Assembly: GCF_039521975.1 (NCBI RefSeq)
Contig: NZ_BAAACZ010000010.1
Coordinates: forward strand, 23,658 to 87,657
Reading direction: 5' to 3'
Length of the DNA stretch: 64,000 nt
Source: Alkalibacillus silvisoli
GTDB taxonomy: Bacteria; Bacillota; Bacilli; Bacillales; Alkalibacillaceae
A program made the translations under genes and the position numbers. Below, one piece after another: positions 49,931 to 59,530 of the stretch; the first letter of the stretch is position 1; the number at the start of each line of letters is the position of its first letter. A model generated the notes under the pieces. It was not told the DNA's origin, did no database searches, and was given only the letters and a program-made list of their open reading frames with translations.

Positions 49931-50323
49931 ATGAAAAAGCATTTAATTAGTGCTATTGCTGTTGCAATTGGTGGGGCTTTAGGGACTTTACTTAGATTTA
50001 GTGTTGACCTACCACTTTATGATACATATTTTCCCGTTAATACGATCCTTGTCAATCTCATCGGAAGCTTTTTATTAGGTGGTTTAACGGCAGTGTATTT
50101 ATTAAAAAACCCACCCGAATGGCTTAAAGCTGGCTTAGGTGTTGGTTTCTGTGGCGGATTTACGACGATGTCTGCTTTAGCCAATGATGCGACCGCTTTA
50201 ATTTTAAATAGTGATATTATATTATTCATCACTTACCTACTCATCTCGGTTTTAGGGGGAATTGGGTTAGCTTTTTTGGGGTATTGGTCCTTATTAAAGT
50301 GGAAAGCAGGTGACACACAGTGA
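49931..50323 (+). CDS. crcB: Fluoride efflux protein CrcB (first subunit)
   Basis: A 130-aa membrane protein with four helices and the CrcB/Fluc signature GGALGTLLRF near the start and GFCGGFTTMSALAND in the middle. Fluc channels export fluoride as dual-topology dimers. Bacilli often have two adjacent genes of opposite topology, as here. The stop overlaps the next start by four bases (GTGA). I found no convincing fluoride riboswitch in the 130 bp upstream. Confidence 0.92.
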   Translation: MKKHLISAIAVAIGGALGTLLRFSVDLPLYDTYFPVNTILVNLIGSFLLGGLTAVYLLKNPPEWLKAGLGVGFCGGFTTMSALANDATALILNSDIILFITYLLISVLGGIGLAFLGYWSLLKWKAGDTQ

Positions 50324-50694
50324 GTATTACACTAGTCGCATTAGGTGGGGCACTCGGAGCTGTTTCACGGTATTTTATAGGGCATTTCATTATGAGCAAA
50401 CGAAAGACGAGCTCAATGCCAATTGCTATGGTTATTGTAAATTTAGTAGGATCATTAACACTAGGAATCACTGTAGGTTTATACTTACCTAGTGAAAACC
50501 CTCTAAATGATTCACTATACTTACTGTTTAATATTGGTTTTTTCGGTGCTTTTACAACATTCTCAACTTTTAGTGTGGAGGCAATGCAACTACTCCACAA
50601 GCATCGATATAAAGATTTTTGGATTTATGTATTAGTTAGTATCATGGGGTCAGTTATCCTTTTTGGTTTAGCTTTATATATACTCACAGTTTAA
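50320..50694 (+). CDS. crcB: Fluoride efflux protein CrcB (second subunit)
   Basis: A 124-aa paralog with GGALGAVSRYFIG, VNLVGSLTLGI and GFFGAFTTFSTFSVE, the pore-lining motifs of Fluc channels. It starts at a GTG overlapping the first gene's stop, so the two products are coupled and probably form a heterodimer. Confidence 0.92.
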   Translation: MSITLVALGGALGAVSRYFIGHFIMSKRKTSSMPIAMVIVNLVGSLTLGITVGLYLPSENPLNDSLYLLFNIGFFGAFTTFSTFSVEAMQLLHKHRYKDFWIYVLVSIMGSVILFGLALYILTV

Positions 50695-50748
50695 AAATTT
50701 ACTCGTCTGAAAGCGAAGCATTTTGATATAGAGCCTAGAAACACAAAG

Positions 50749-50788
50749 ATCCGAACGATTTCAACTATAATAAATCGTTCGGATTTTC
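50749..50788. terminator. Terminator between crcB and yerC (shared hairpin family, copy 3)
   Basis: ATCCGAACGATT/AATCGTTCGGAT stem with a T-run. The sequence before it (TTTTGATATAGAGCC) resembles the linker between array and hairpin at 47.8 kb, but no TTTATCAGCG units remain. Confidence 0.8.
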
Positions 50789-50820
50789 TATTATACAACT
50801 ATTTTTATCTCAGGGCTTAC

Positions 50821-51126
50821 TTACGCTTCATTCTTATCTTCATGAACACGATCTAATACCATTTCATAAGCATCATTACCATAATTCAAACAACGTTTCA
50901 CACGTGAAATCGTTGCAGTTGAAGCACTCGTTTCCTCTTCAATACGTTGATAAGTATGCCCTTCTCGTAACATACGTGCAACATCTAAACGCTGAGCTAA
51001 CGCTTGTACTTCATTAACTGTTGCGACATCATCGAAAAATCGATAACACTCTTCAACATCTTTAAGCTGTAATATCGCTTCAAATAATTGATCTAATTCT
51101 CTACCTCTTAATTTATCAATTTGCAT
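50821..51126 (-). CDS. yerC: TrpR-like DNA-binding protein YerC/YecD
   Basis: A 101-aa protein of the YerC/TrpR-related family, with a central helix-turn-helix (RLDVARMLREGHTYQRIEEE and TSASTATISRVKRCLNYG). Its target is unknown; its place beside yerB and yerA is conserved in Bacillus. GAAGGAGG precedes the ATG. Confidence 0.9.
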   Translation of the reverse strand: MQIDKLRGRELDQLFEAILQLKDVEECYRFFDDVATVNEVQALAQRLDVARMLREGHTYQRIEEETSASTATISRVKRCLNYGNDAYEMVLDRVHEDKNEA

Positions 51127-51145
51127 GACGATTCTGCCTCCTTCT

Positions 51146-52192
51146 TTATTCGTATGTAACTATTTCATGTAATCCAGGAGATTGCGGTACAACATTGACC
51201 CACGTCTGACCAGGGACAAGCTCTACTTCTTCTCCATCAATTGTTGGTACCATGATGTCATTTACCGTTTGCCATTCGATTTCTTTTATTGTACCTTGTT
51301 GCAATAAATAGCCATCTCCACCAGATTGAATGTCTATATCTCGTCTTCCTTCATCATCAATAACTCGGTGGCTCGTTTCATAAATTAAGACATTCTCAAC
51401 AACGACTGGTTCGTCAGTTTCATAATCAACTGTCTGTTCACCGTCGCTACTTCTTAAGTATCCGCCTTCATTTTCATCAAATTCGTAAGACACATTAGTG
51501 TTGCTAGCATATGATACGTCTACTGACTCCGCTTCTTCACCAGTAATATCCTCAACTTCAGGTGAAGACATAAATTTAAGTGAATCGTGGTCTTGTTCTA
51601 CCTCTATATTGTTACGTGTAGCCACTTCGTAGGCATTCTCTAGCATAACATAAGAGTTGTGCGGACTGTTTCTGAAATTAACACGTTTAAAGAAGAATTG
51701 ATCGTCATCATAATAAGCACCATTTAAGTTCGTAACCCAGCCAGCTCTTAAATCTTGTTCAATAAAATCTGCCGCACCGTGATAAACATAAATAGCATCG
51801 TGCGCTTTTGCAGTTTCAATATAATAAGAACGTGCACTTCTAACTGGTCCAACAACTTCTGGAATATGGCTATGATATAATGCCACTAATCTTGTAATAT
51901 CGCCTTCAGCTAAAAATTCATAAATAATATCTGCATGAATTAAACCCGTTTGCTGACGCGCTGTTCGGTGATTATTAATTTGTACGGCTAAAGCTCTTCT
52001 GTTTAACTCTTGATCTGCCGCTTCTCCTGTTAATGGATAAGTAAACTCTGGCTCCACATACTCCTCTTCAGTCTGCTCTTCTTCGGTGTTATCTTCTTCA
52101 GGCATTTCATCTAGTCCTTCTTCATCTTCCCCATTACAAGCGCTTAACACTAATAATAATGCCACGCCTAATGTTAACAACCACTTATACAT
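51146..52192 (-). CDS. yerB: DUF3048 lipoprotein YerB
   Basis: A 348-aa lipoprotein: signal MYKWLLTLGVALLLVLSAC, an acidic linker, then the two DUF3048 domains with RRALAVQINNHRTARQQTGL and HADIIYEFLAEGDITR near the start and VELVPGQTWVNVVPQ near the end. Function unknown; attached to the outer face of the membrane. The ATG at 52192 is preferred to a TTG six bases earlier. 19 bp before yerC. Confidence 0.9.
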   Translation of the reverse strand: MYKWLLTLGVALLLVLSACNGEDEEGLDEMPEEDNTEEEQTEEEYVEPEFTYPLTGEAADQELNRRALAVQINNHRTARQQTGLIHADIIYEFLAEGDITRLVALYHSHIPEVVGPVRSARSYYIETAKAHDAIYVYHGAADFIEQDLRAGWVTNLNGAYYDDDQFFFKRVNFRNSPHNSYVMLENAYEVATRNNIEVEQDHDSLKFMSSPEVEDITGEEAESVDVSYASNTNVSYEFDENEGGYLRSSDGEQTVDYETDEPVVVENVLIYETSHRVIDDEGRRDIDIQSGGDGYLLQQGTIKEIEWQTVNDIMVPTIDGEEVELVPGQTWVNVVPQSPGLHEIVTYE

Positions 52193-52228
52193 CCTCAAAC
52201 ACCCTTTATTGTTAGATATATTAATATT

Positions 52229-53977
52229 TTAACGCATAACAGAAGGAAAAAGTATCTCTTTTTTCTTTACATCCATTAATCCTTTAGGTGTTATCCGTAT
52301 ATATGGTAAATGTGTAGACGATAAGAATAACAATGTATAGATCGGATCATTAAATTGATACCCATTATTTATTAAGAGTTCCTTCAGTTCTTTTTCTTTC
52401 TCCATTAATTCATCCATGGACAAATCTGTCATCACACCTTGTAAAGGTAATGGCAATTCATAAATGATTTCCCCATCTTGAACGACTACAATCGCGCCAC
52501 CTAATTCCTTCATTCTTTCAAAAGCTTTATGCATATCATCTTTATTTTTCCCAATTAAGATGATATCACCCGTATTGGAATAAGAGCTCACTAAGCCACC
52601 AATTTCTGTCGTGAACCCTTTTAAGAAAGAAGAAATACGCCAATTACCTTCTCGGTCAACTAACATGACATATGCAATATCATGGTCTGTTGGGAGTTGT
52701 TTGGTTTGTGACTCAGATTTGACAGGATAAGGTTTCATAATGACATCATTCACCATATCCATCCCTAAAGGAGACGAAATGAACAAATCATCTGACCTAA
52801 ATGACCAGTCAATTTTCATCTTACCCAAACCATACTTCTTCCACTGAATATTAGGTGTACGGTTTTGAAAAGCATAACCGTCAAAGTTAATCCACTCACC
52901 TTTAGCTAAGACTGCTGTAGGAGTGGGTTTGTCTTTCGCTTCAAGGAAATTAATGTGCGCCACTCTTCCTGGTGCAATACTTCCTAAGCGGTTGCCAAGC
53001 GAAAAATATTGAGCTGGATTAATGGTTGCCATCGAATAAGCATCTTCAATTGGCACACCAGCTTTTATCGCGATATCAATACAACAATCAATAACTCCTT
53101 GTTCATGAAAAGATGGTGTTGAACCATCTGTTGTATAAAATAAATAATCAAAAAAGCTCCCGTCATACTCTTTTAGTCCTTCTAACAATGCCGGTAAGTC
53201 AGGTCTTATCGAAGAGTAACGAAGACCTGCATAATACCCAAGCTTAACACGATTATAAACTTCTTCTGCATTGATGGACTCATGATCACCATCTGTTCCT
53301 AAAAGCTTCATCTTCGTTAACGTCTTTTCAGAAGCTCCTGGGAAATGACCTTCCACAACTTTTCTCATTCTTTTAGTTTCTTGCATCCAATATAAGCCAC
53401 GGTCATCCTCATGTAAGATTTCTGGCCAATTTGTAAGCTCACCACCTTGGATGACCGCTTCATGCTCTAACCAATCTAAAACGTCTTCATCATTTAAGAA
53501 TTCTTCTTCATCTCTTAGTGCTGATTGGGAGTCAAACCGCGCCCACCAGAACATTGAAACCGGCAAACTTTGCATGTCATCCAATAAAGAAAACGCTTTC
53601 TTTTTTCTCAATAATAATAACAACATTAAATTATCATTGACTAATGTTGTTGTCCCTGTTTTCGATGCATATTCAGCTAGTGAATGGGGATTATATAACT
53701 GAAATGGATGAGCATGTGCTTCAATATAACCTGGTACTAAATATTGATTAGTGCAATCAACGATTTCTGTTCGTTTAGTTTTCTTCGGAAGCAGGTCACC
53801 AACATAAACAATTCGATCATCATAAATCCAGATGTGTCCTGTTAACCACTTTTTTAAATAAACATTCAAGTAAGTGGCATTTTTTAAGACCATAGTTGGG
53901 GCAATTTCACCATCAATAACAGCCGTGTGTTCTCTAAGTTGTTTATTACGCCATCTATACAAATGTTCTTTCATCAT
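52229..53977 (-). CDS. yerA: Adenine deaminase-like amidohydrolase YerA
   Basis: A 582-aa amidohydrolase. The metal motif HAHP is in VPGYIEAHAHPFQL; the C-terminal domain has ELGGAIVVVQDGEIIYELPL, as in adenine deaminases (Ade). It is more divergent than true Ade, and B. subtilis YerA has no proven activity, so deamination of adenine to hypoxanthine is only probable. TGGAGGC precedes the ATG. 36 bp before yerB. Confidence 0.85.
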   Translation of the reverse strand: MMKEHLYRWRNKQLREHTAVIDGEIAPTMVLKNATYLNVYLKKWLTGHIWIYDDRIVYVGDLLPKKTKRTEIVDCTNQYLVPGYIEAHAHPFQLYNPHSLAEYASKTGTTTLVNDNLMLLLLLRKKKAFSLLDDMQSLPVSMFWWARFDSQSALRDEEEFLNDEDVLDWLEHEAVIQGGELTNWPEILHEDDRGLYWMQETKRMRKVVEGHFPGASEKTLTKMKLLGTDGDHESINAEEVYNRVKLGYYAGLRYSSIRPDLPALLEGLKEYDGSFFDYLFYTTDGSTPSFHEQGVIDCCIDIAIKAGVPIEDAYSMATINPAQYFSLGNRLGSIAPGRVAHINFLEAKDKPTPTAVLAKGEWINFDGYAFQNRTPNIQWKKYGLGKMKIDWSFRSDDLFISSPLGMDMVNDVIMKPYPVKSESQTKQLPTDHDIAYVMLVDREGNWRISSFLKGFTTEIGGLVSSYSNTGDIILIGKNKDDMHKAFERMKELGGAIVVVQDGEIIYELPLPLQGVMTDLSMDELMEKEKELKELLINNGYQFNDPIYTLLFLSSTHLPYIRITPKGLMDVKKKEILFPSVMR

Positions 53978-54058
53978 TTCATGCCTCCATTTAAATAAAA
54001 CGAACTATTCCACTTATGGTAAATTTTAATACATTAAATCTTTGAAGGGAAGGGTAAA

Positions 54059-54385
54059 ATGGGAAAACAAAACATTGGTACCATTAACGCATTAGTTAGA
54101 CTTACCTTAGGCTTATTTTTCATTACCTATGGGGCAGTACGAGTAACAAAAAGACCTTGGAGCCAACGATACTGGCTGATCATTTTAGCATCAGCTATGA
54201 AAGTTGCAGAAGGTATCGTACGTTATTGTCCGATGACCGATATGGTTAAACAACAAATTAATTCAAGATTACCGTTTAACCTTTTCACAAATTCTAATTC
54301 GAATAGCCAAAACACGACTACTGACCCATCTACTAATGAAACCCCAACAGATGAAGAAGTAGCTCAAAAAATCAACCCGTCGTAA
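54059..54385 (+). CDS. DUF2892 membrane protein (YebC-like)
   Basis: A 108-aa protein. The N-terminal half has two hydrophobic segments with the DUF2892 pattern NIGTINALVRLTLGLFFI and CPMTDM; the tail is Asn/Thr/Ser-rich and disordered. Similar proteins accompany rhodanese-like genes elsewhere; function unknown. AAGGGAAGGG precedes the ATG. Confidence 0.75.
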   Translation: MGKQNIGTINALVRLTLGLFFITYGAVRVTKRPWSQRYWLIILASAMKVAEGIVRYCPMTDMVKQQINSRLPFNLFTNSNSNSQNTTTDPSTNETPTDEEVAQKINPS

Positions 54386-54399
54386 TGACGGGTTATTTT
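54374..54399 (+). terminator. Terminator of the DUF2892 gene
   Basis: AACCCGTC/GACGGGTT stem followed by ATTTTT; it overlaps the last codons. Confidence 0.85.
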
Positions 54400-54402
54400 T
54401 AA

Positions 54403-54588
54403 TTAATCCATTTTAACCGCTTCAAAAACAATTTCTTGTCGAAATGGCTCTGGTTCTTGCCCTTTGTCTTGTTCTAAAAAGACAGGCTTTTCAATTCGTT
54501 TAACAGGAGTAAAGCCTTCTTCTTTCATTTGATCTAGACAAGCATCGATTGAAGGGTAATCACTCACTCTGTAGTTTTTCTTCTTCAC
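54403..54588 (-). CDS. yebG: NETI-motif small protein (YebG-like)
   Basis: A 61-aa protein with the pattern of B. subtilis YebG: basic start, IDACLDQMKEEGFTPVKRIE, PVF and a closing EIVFEAVK. The NETI signature itself is degenerate here (YPSI). It overlaps the end of yebE by 29 bp. Function unknown. Confidence 0.8.
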   Translation of the reverse strand: MKKKNYRVSDYPSIDACLDQMKEEGFTPVKRIEKPVFLEQDKGQEPEPFRQEIVFEAVKMD

Positions 54589-55126
54589 GTTTTAATCGAC
54601 TCCCTCTAACTTTCTTAACCCAGAAACCTCCATGAATTTGTCTCGGTTCATAAGCAACAATAAAAGCTTTAGGGTCAATGTCTTTAATCGATTCATATAA
54701 CATTAATTCATATTTCCTCGGTGTTAATACTTGAATGGCTAAACGGTCACCTTCCATGCCATAAGCATACCAGCTTGTCACACCGTAACCTTTATTACGC
54801 AAAGTTTCGGTAAAAGGAATACTTGGGTCAGATGAGATGACATTAACAGTAATATAACCAACAGCCAATTTCTCCTCAACTTTCATACCACTTATAACAC
54901 CAAGCCCAAACCCTAAAGCATAAGCTATTAAGTTTTGGACATTTTCTAAGTTGTCTAACACAAGCCCTAACCCAAGTGTATAGGCGGTAATCTCAAAAAC
55001 ACCAACTGATGCGGCTATGTATTTCTGACCTTTAAGTGTAAAGATCATTCGCACCGTTAGAAGTGATACATATACAATGTTAACACTAAAAATAATAAGC
55101 AGCATAATTAAACCTGATTCTAACAT
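54560..55126 (-). CDS. yebE: UPF0316/DUF2179 membrane protein YebE
   Basis: A 188-aa protein: three membrane helices in the first 100 residues, then a cytosolic DUF2179 domain (GYGVTSWYAYGMEGDRLAIQ ... ADPKAF-like DIDPKAFIVAYEPRQIHGGF). AGGGGGTAAG precedes the ATG at 55126. Sits with yebG as in B. subtilis. Function unknown. Confidence 0.85.
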   Translation of the reverse strand: MLESGLIMLLIIFSVNIVYVSLLTVRMIFTLKGQKYIAASVGVFEITAYTLGLGLVLDNLENVQNLIAYALGFGLGVISGMKVEEKLAVGYITVNVISSDPSIPFTETLRNKGYGVTSWYAYGMEGDRLAIQVLTPRKYELMLYESIKDIDPKAFIVAYEPRQIHGGFWVKKVRGSRLKREEEKLQSE

Positions 55127-55216
55127 GTGGCTTACCCCCTGACTGCTTGCTCCATATAGACAAACACTCCTTTTAATCATTATGCATATAGTGATAGGTG
55201 AAAGTAGGTGATTATA

Positions 55217-55657
55217 ATGAACCCCTTAAACAACATGAACCATATGCACGACTGGAAAGATAATATGGAACGGTTCTTCGGTCAATCATTTTGGGATGAT
55301 TTTGAAAGCACTTTAAAACCAAACTTCCCTCAAGTTAATATTCTGCGGAAAGATTATGAAATCCTTTGCGTTTTCAATATTCCCGGAATTAATCATATTA
55401 AACAGGTTGATTGTCAGATTAAAGACTATTCTCTTTTTATCAAAGGACAGATCAACTTAAATGTCAAAGGATATGAAGTAGTTCAAGAAGAAATAATACA
55501 AGGGAGCTTCGAACGTACAGTTGAGCTCCCTTGTAAGGTAAGGCAAGATAAGATCAGTGCTCGTTACGAACACGGACTTGTTTGGTTGAAGTTGTATAAG
55601 GATGTCCATAAAGATGAGCGTGGGCGTTCGATTAACATCCAACAAGGAAAGAAATGA
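55217..55657 (+). CDS. Hsp20/alpha-crystallin-like protein
   Basis: A 146-aa protein. Residues 35-140 show the alpha-crystallin beta sandwich (ILRKDYEILCVFNIPGI, YSLFIKGQ, GSFERTVELPCKVRQDKISA, GLVWLKL). The N-terminal part is Asn/Met/His-rich. It could be a small heat-shock chaperone or a spore-coat relative such as CotM. AGGTGA precedes the ATG. It ends one base before the convergent pbuG stop. Confidence 0.78.
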   Translation: MNPLNNMNHMHDWKDNMERFFGQSFWDDFESTLKPNFPQVNILRKDYEILCVFNIPGINHIKQVDCQIKDYSLFIKGQINLNVKGYEVVQEEIIQGSFERTVELPCKVRQDKISARYEHGLVWLKLYKDVHKDERGRSINIQQGKK

Positions 55658-55658
55658 T

Positions 55659-56996
55659 TTACTCAGGGATGAAAATAAAATACAAAATAAAGATCACAAA
55701 TAAAACATACATCACTGGGTGAATTTCTTTTCCTCTTCCTTTAACAAGCATCGTAATTGGATAGAAGATAAATCCGATTGCAATACCTGTTGCGATGCTA
55801 TAAGTTAGTGGCATTGCTAGTAACGTTAAAAAGGCAGGGACAGCAATTTCAAATTGATCCCATTCAATATGACGTAAGTTTGCTGCCATTAGGATACCAA
55901 CAATAATTAAAGCTGGTGCTGTCACTTCTGCTGTGACGACTCCAAGTAATGGCGAGAAAAATAATGCCAATAAGAACAAGGAAGCTGTTACGACAGATGC
56001 AAATCCCGTTCTCGCACCAGCACTTACTCCTGTTGTTGATTCAATAAAGGAAGTCGTAGTTGACGTCCCTAGAATCGAACCTGCAACCGTTGCAGATGAA
56101 TCAGAGAATAAAGCACGATTCGCTCTCGGTAGCTTACCTTCTTTCATCATGCCACCTTGTGTCGCTACAGCAACTAAAGTACCCCCTGTATCAAAGAAGT
56201 CAACGAATAAAAAGGTCATGATGACGATTAACATTTGTAACGTGAAAATCTCACCAAAATTATCAAAAGCCGCACCAAATGTTGGCTCTAAGCTAGGTAC
56301 AGAACTGACAACATCACCTGTACTAGAAGGTGCATCAATTAGGCCAACCAGCATACCAGCGACGGCAGTTACGATCATTCCATAAAAGACGCCACCTTTA
56401 AGCCCAAGCGTTAATAATATCACCGTTGCAACTACACCAAATACCGCTAAAAGAGTATAAGGGTTTGATAAATCGCCTAAAGCTAAATAAGTTTCAGGAT
56501 CTGCTTCAATAATCCCAACATTAGTTAAACCAATAAATGCGATATAAACTCCAATACCAGCACCTACTGCCAACTTCAAATTACCTGGAATAGCGTTGAT
56601 CACTTTCTCTCGTACACCTGTCAACGTTAATACCATAAAAATTAAACCTGATGCTAAAACACCAGCTAATGCAGTCTCCCATGGGATGCCCCACTGTAAT
56701 ACGACCGTATAAGCAAAAAACGCGTTCAAGCCCATACCAGGTGCTAATGCGATTGGATACCTGGCAACAAGACCCATAATTAACGTACCAATTGCAGCTG
56801 CTAAAGCTGTTGCCACAAAGACCGCCTCAGGGTCCATTCTTGTCACACCTGCAGGTAATTCTTCAATATCCATTAAAGCTAGTACAGATGGATTAACGAA
56901 TAAAATATATGCCATCGCTAAGAACGTTGTAACACCACCCATAATTTCTTTGCGGTAATTTGTTCCTAACTCTTCAAATTGAAAGTATTTTTTCAT
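55659..56996 (-). CDS. pbuG: Guanine/hypoxanthine permease (NCS2/AzgA family)
   Basis: A 445-aa purine permease with 12-14 membrane helices. It has TNYRKEIMGGVTTFLAMAYI at the start, PIALAPGMGLNAFFAYTV and the substrate-site segment FVDFFDTGGTLVAVATQGGM. It imports hypoxanthine and guanine with protons. GGGGAGG precedes the ATG at 56996. The purine riboswitch upstream supports the assignment. Confidence 0.93.
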   Translation of the reverse strand: MKKYFQFEELGTNYRKEIMGGVTTFLAMAYILFVNPSVLALMDIEELPAGVTRMDPEAVFVATALAAAIGTLIMGLVARYPIALAPGMGLNAFFAYTVVLQWGIPWETALAGVLASGLIFMVLTLTGVREKVINAIPGNLKLAVGAGIGVYIAFIGLTNVGIIEADPETYLALGDLSNPYTLLAVFGVVATVILLTLGLKGGVFYGMIVTAVAGMLVGLIDAPSSTGDVVSSVPSLEPTFGAAFDNFGEIFTLQMLIVIMTFLFVDFFDTGGTLVAVATQGGMMKEGKLPRANRALFSDSSATVAGSILGTSTTTSFIESTTGVSAGARTGFASVVTASLFLLALFFSPLLGVVTAEVTAPALIIVGILMAANLRHIEWDQFEIAVPAFLTLLAMPLTYSIATGIAIGFIFYPITMLVKGRGKEIHPVMYVLFVIFILYFIFIPE

Positions 56997-57023
56997 CAGT
57001 CTGTCCTCCCCTTGTTGAAACAC

Positions 57024-57057
57024 TAAAAAGCACCCTTGATAGAAACCAAGAGTGCTT
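57024..57057 (-). terminator. Riboswitch terminator before pbuG
   Basis: AAGCACTCTTG/CAAGGGTGCTT hairpin followed by TTTTT on the minus strand, 100 bp after the aptamer. Confidence 0.85.
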
Positions 57058-57153
57058 ACGAGGACATTTGCAATCTAGTAAAGTGATGAGATAGTCTTAT
57101 CAATTTAATAAAACTAGCTGATCATACACACTATACTAATCTATTATTGCAGT

Positions 57154-57226
57154 CACTCGTAGTCAGACCATTTACGGTAGTCCGGTAGAAACTCTTGGGC
57201 CGTATCCCCAACATTATACGAAGTGT
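57154..57226 (-). promoter_or_regulatory. Purine riboswitch aptamer, guanine class
   Basis: Minus strand shows P1 (CACTTCGT/ACGAGTG), TATAATGTTGGGGATACGGC, CAAGAGTTTCTACCGGACTA and CCGTAAATGGTCTGACTACG. The discriminating base in GACTACGA is C, as in guanine-binding members, not the U of adenine-binding ones. Confidence 0.95.
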
Positions 57227-57286
57227 TTCATATTAAATTTAAATTTATATCATAACTTTACAGAGTATTAGTAGTTTAGTCAAGTG

Positions 57287-59530
57287 TTACTTCGACAAAA
57301 TATCCTTTGTTAAATTTCTCCATAATTGATAGAACTGTTCATTTTCCGATTGTAAGTCTTCCTCACGATAAACAAATCGTTCATAGTAATGAGTGAGCTG
57401 AGACATTTGCTTATTCCCTAAGGTTTGATCGACTTTAAGAGCAAATTCACGGAGCGTTTCACCACTTTGGAACTGATAGCCCTCTTTCGCTAAGAGCTTT
57501 AAAAGAAATTGATATGAATTTGTAATGTTTTTACTGCTTGGCTTTCTTTTAAGCTTTTGTTGTTTCCAATTAGCAACCATTTGATTACGCGAACGGTACA
57601 TTAACCAGCTTATTAAAAATACCCCGATTAAAATAGCTGTAAAATATAACATGCTAAAGTTACTGTCATCGCTACCTACTAAAGCTGTATCTTCCTCACT
57701 TTCACCACTACCATCATCTAACTGATCATCAACATCCGGTTGTTCTAAGTCATCTGGTTGTTCTAAAGGATCATCTTCCATCTCTTCATCCAATGAATCT
57801 TCACTCGATTCTTCTGTAGAGAAATCGGCTTGGTTATTGAATCCAACTGTCGGCTCAAACGGTACCCAGCCGACATCTGGAAAATAAACTTCAACCCATG
57901 AGTGAGCATTATTGTTTTGAACTTCAAAAATATTACCACCATCATCAGGGAGGGCATCTTGTTGAAAGACGCTCTCACCACCAGTAAACCCTTTAGCCCA
58001 CCTAGCTGGAATATCTAAAGACCTTAATAAGACTACCATTGATGTCGAGTAATTATCACAATAGCCACGTTGTGTATCAAATAAAAACTGTTCAACATAA
58101 TCTTCATCATCATCTGGAATCGCTACATCAGTGGTTGCATATTCAAAATCATTTTCATCAAAGTAATCTTCTATTGCCATTGCATAATCAAAGCGATTAT
58201 CTTCAACATCTTCGACAATTTCTTCAGCTAAGTCGGAAATTCTTTCAGGTAAATCATCTGGCAACTGCAAATAACGTTCAGCGATTTCATCATTTTCCTC
58301 ATGCTTGGCTGGTACTTGTTTCATTTGATCTCTTGGGAAATCTGGCCTTTCTGCTTCTAAGAAATAACTATCGTCAATTAATTCCTGTTCACCATTAACG
58401 AGTGATACCAGCTCACCAGTCATATGATTATACTTAAAACTAACCCCTTCTACTGATGCTTCAACTGTTTCTGTTCCATAAAGATAGGGCAGCTTATTTA
58501 AGTTCCCAGGTTCAACAAATTGCAGTTCCGCTTCTGTTTCATTTCGTTCCACATTCTCTCCATAATTTGAGATTTGCGGGAAGTGACCACTTTCGTTAGT
58601 TGTTGGCTCACCTTCATCTTTGCGAACCCAACCATGACCGGTATAAACATCTTTCGTTTCCACCTTCCAATATTCTGGTGAGTCAGCTGACGCATAGAAA
58701 ACGGTCGTATCATCCATGATAAAACCACCACCAAGACGGTCATCATGCTCACCATACCCAACACGATTCAAGCCTTCACCACTACCACTTCCAGAACCAA
58801 ATCCATCTTGTGAAGCCGCTTGAATAAATGATACAGGATCAGGCCATTGCGGTTCGAACTTCGGTGCCACATAACCAATTGCAGCACTAACCATAATGAC
58901 TAAAATCATCGGCGCTACAAACTTAGCCATTCTTCTCGGATTAGGGACTTTTAAGTTTTCTTGGTCCATCATTCGATGTAAATTAGCTAATACTAGTATT
59001 AACGCACTGATGATAAACACACGCACAATCGCAAACTGCGCTTCATACAACGTGAATGTATCCAGTGCAGTAATATAAATAAACGTAATTAAAATAAACG
59101 AAAATGGACGCTTTACAACAACAAGCCAATAATAAAGTAAATAACTCATCATCCATAATAAAACAAGAAATAAAAACGTTCTAAAAACCGGTGTAAGCTC
59201 AACCCAACTCTGCGAAAAAACAGCTTGGATACTTAACTGTAGATCAGTAAACAACTCACCAACCCATAAAATTGAAAAGAAAGATGACTCATAAAATATA
59301 AACTTTAGAAAAACTAACAACCCAGTCAATTTCAAAATGGGTGTAAGCCAAGTCGGTAAATAAAATAAAGTCAAAGCAAAACAAAAGACAATATAAATTA
59401 GAAAAAGGTGCGTGCCACCTGTATCTGTTACTTGCTCTAATGGCAAAACCCACTCCATCATTAGTAACATACTTCCAATATATAAAGCGATATTGACCCA
59501 TTTATTAGATTCTGTATTTCTTAAACGCAT
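57287..59530 (-). CDS. yebA: Transglutaminase-like membrane protein (TgpA family)
   Basis: A 747-aa protein: six membrane helices in the first 220 residues, a large external part with a transglutaminase core (catalytic Cys in RGYCDNYSTSMVVLLRSL, His in NNAHSWVEVYF, Asp/Glu in GWVPFEPTVGF), a very acidic linker, one membrane helix near 630 and a C-terminal cytosolic DUF4129-like domain. It overlaps the DUF58 gene by one base. MoxR-DUF58-TgpA sets are thought to act in envelope or protein maturation; the activity is unproven. Confidence 0.92.
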   Translation of the reverse strand: MRLRNTESNKWVNIALYIGSMLLMMEWVLPLEQVTDTGGTHLFLIYIVFCFALTLFYLPTWLTPILKLTGLLVFLKFIFYESSFFSILWVGELFTDLQLSIQAVFSQSWVELTPVFRTFLFLVLLWMMSYLLYYWLVVVKRPFSFILITFIYITALDTFTLYEAQFAIVRVFIISALILVLANLHRMMDQENLKVPNPRRMAKFVAPMILVIMVSAAIGYVAPKFEPQWPDPVSFIQAASQDGFGSGSGSGEGLNRVGYGEHDDRLGGGFIMDDTTVFYASADSPEYWKVETKDVYTGHGWVRKDEGEPTTNESGHFPQISNYGENVERNETEAELQFVEPGNLNKLPYLYGTETVEASVEGVSFKYNHMTGELVSLVNGEQELIDDSYFLEAERPDFPRDQMKQVPAKHEENDEIAERYLQLPDDLPERISDLAEEIVEDVEDNRFDYAMAIEDYFDENDFEYATTDVAIPDDDEDYVEQFLFDTQRGYCDNYSTSMVVLLRSLDIPARWAKGFTGGESVFQQDALPDDGGNIFEVQNNNAHSWVEVYFPDVGWVPFEPTVGFNNQADFSTEESSEDSLDEEMEDDPLEQPDDLEQPDVDDQLDDGSGESEEDTALVGSDDSNFSMLYFTAILIGVFLISWLMYRSRNQMVANWKQQKLKRKPSSKNITNSYQFLLKLLAKEGYQFQSGETLREFALKVDQTLGNKQMSQLTHYYERFVYREEDLQSENEQFYQLWRNLTKDILSK

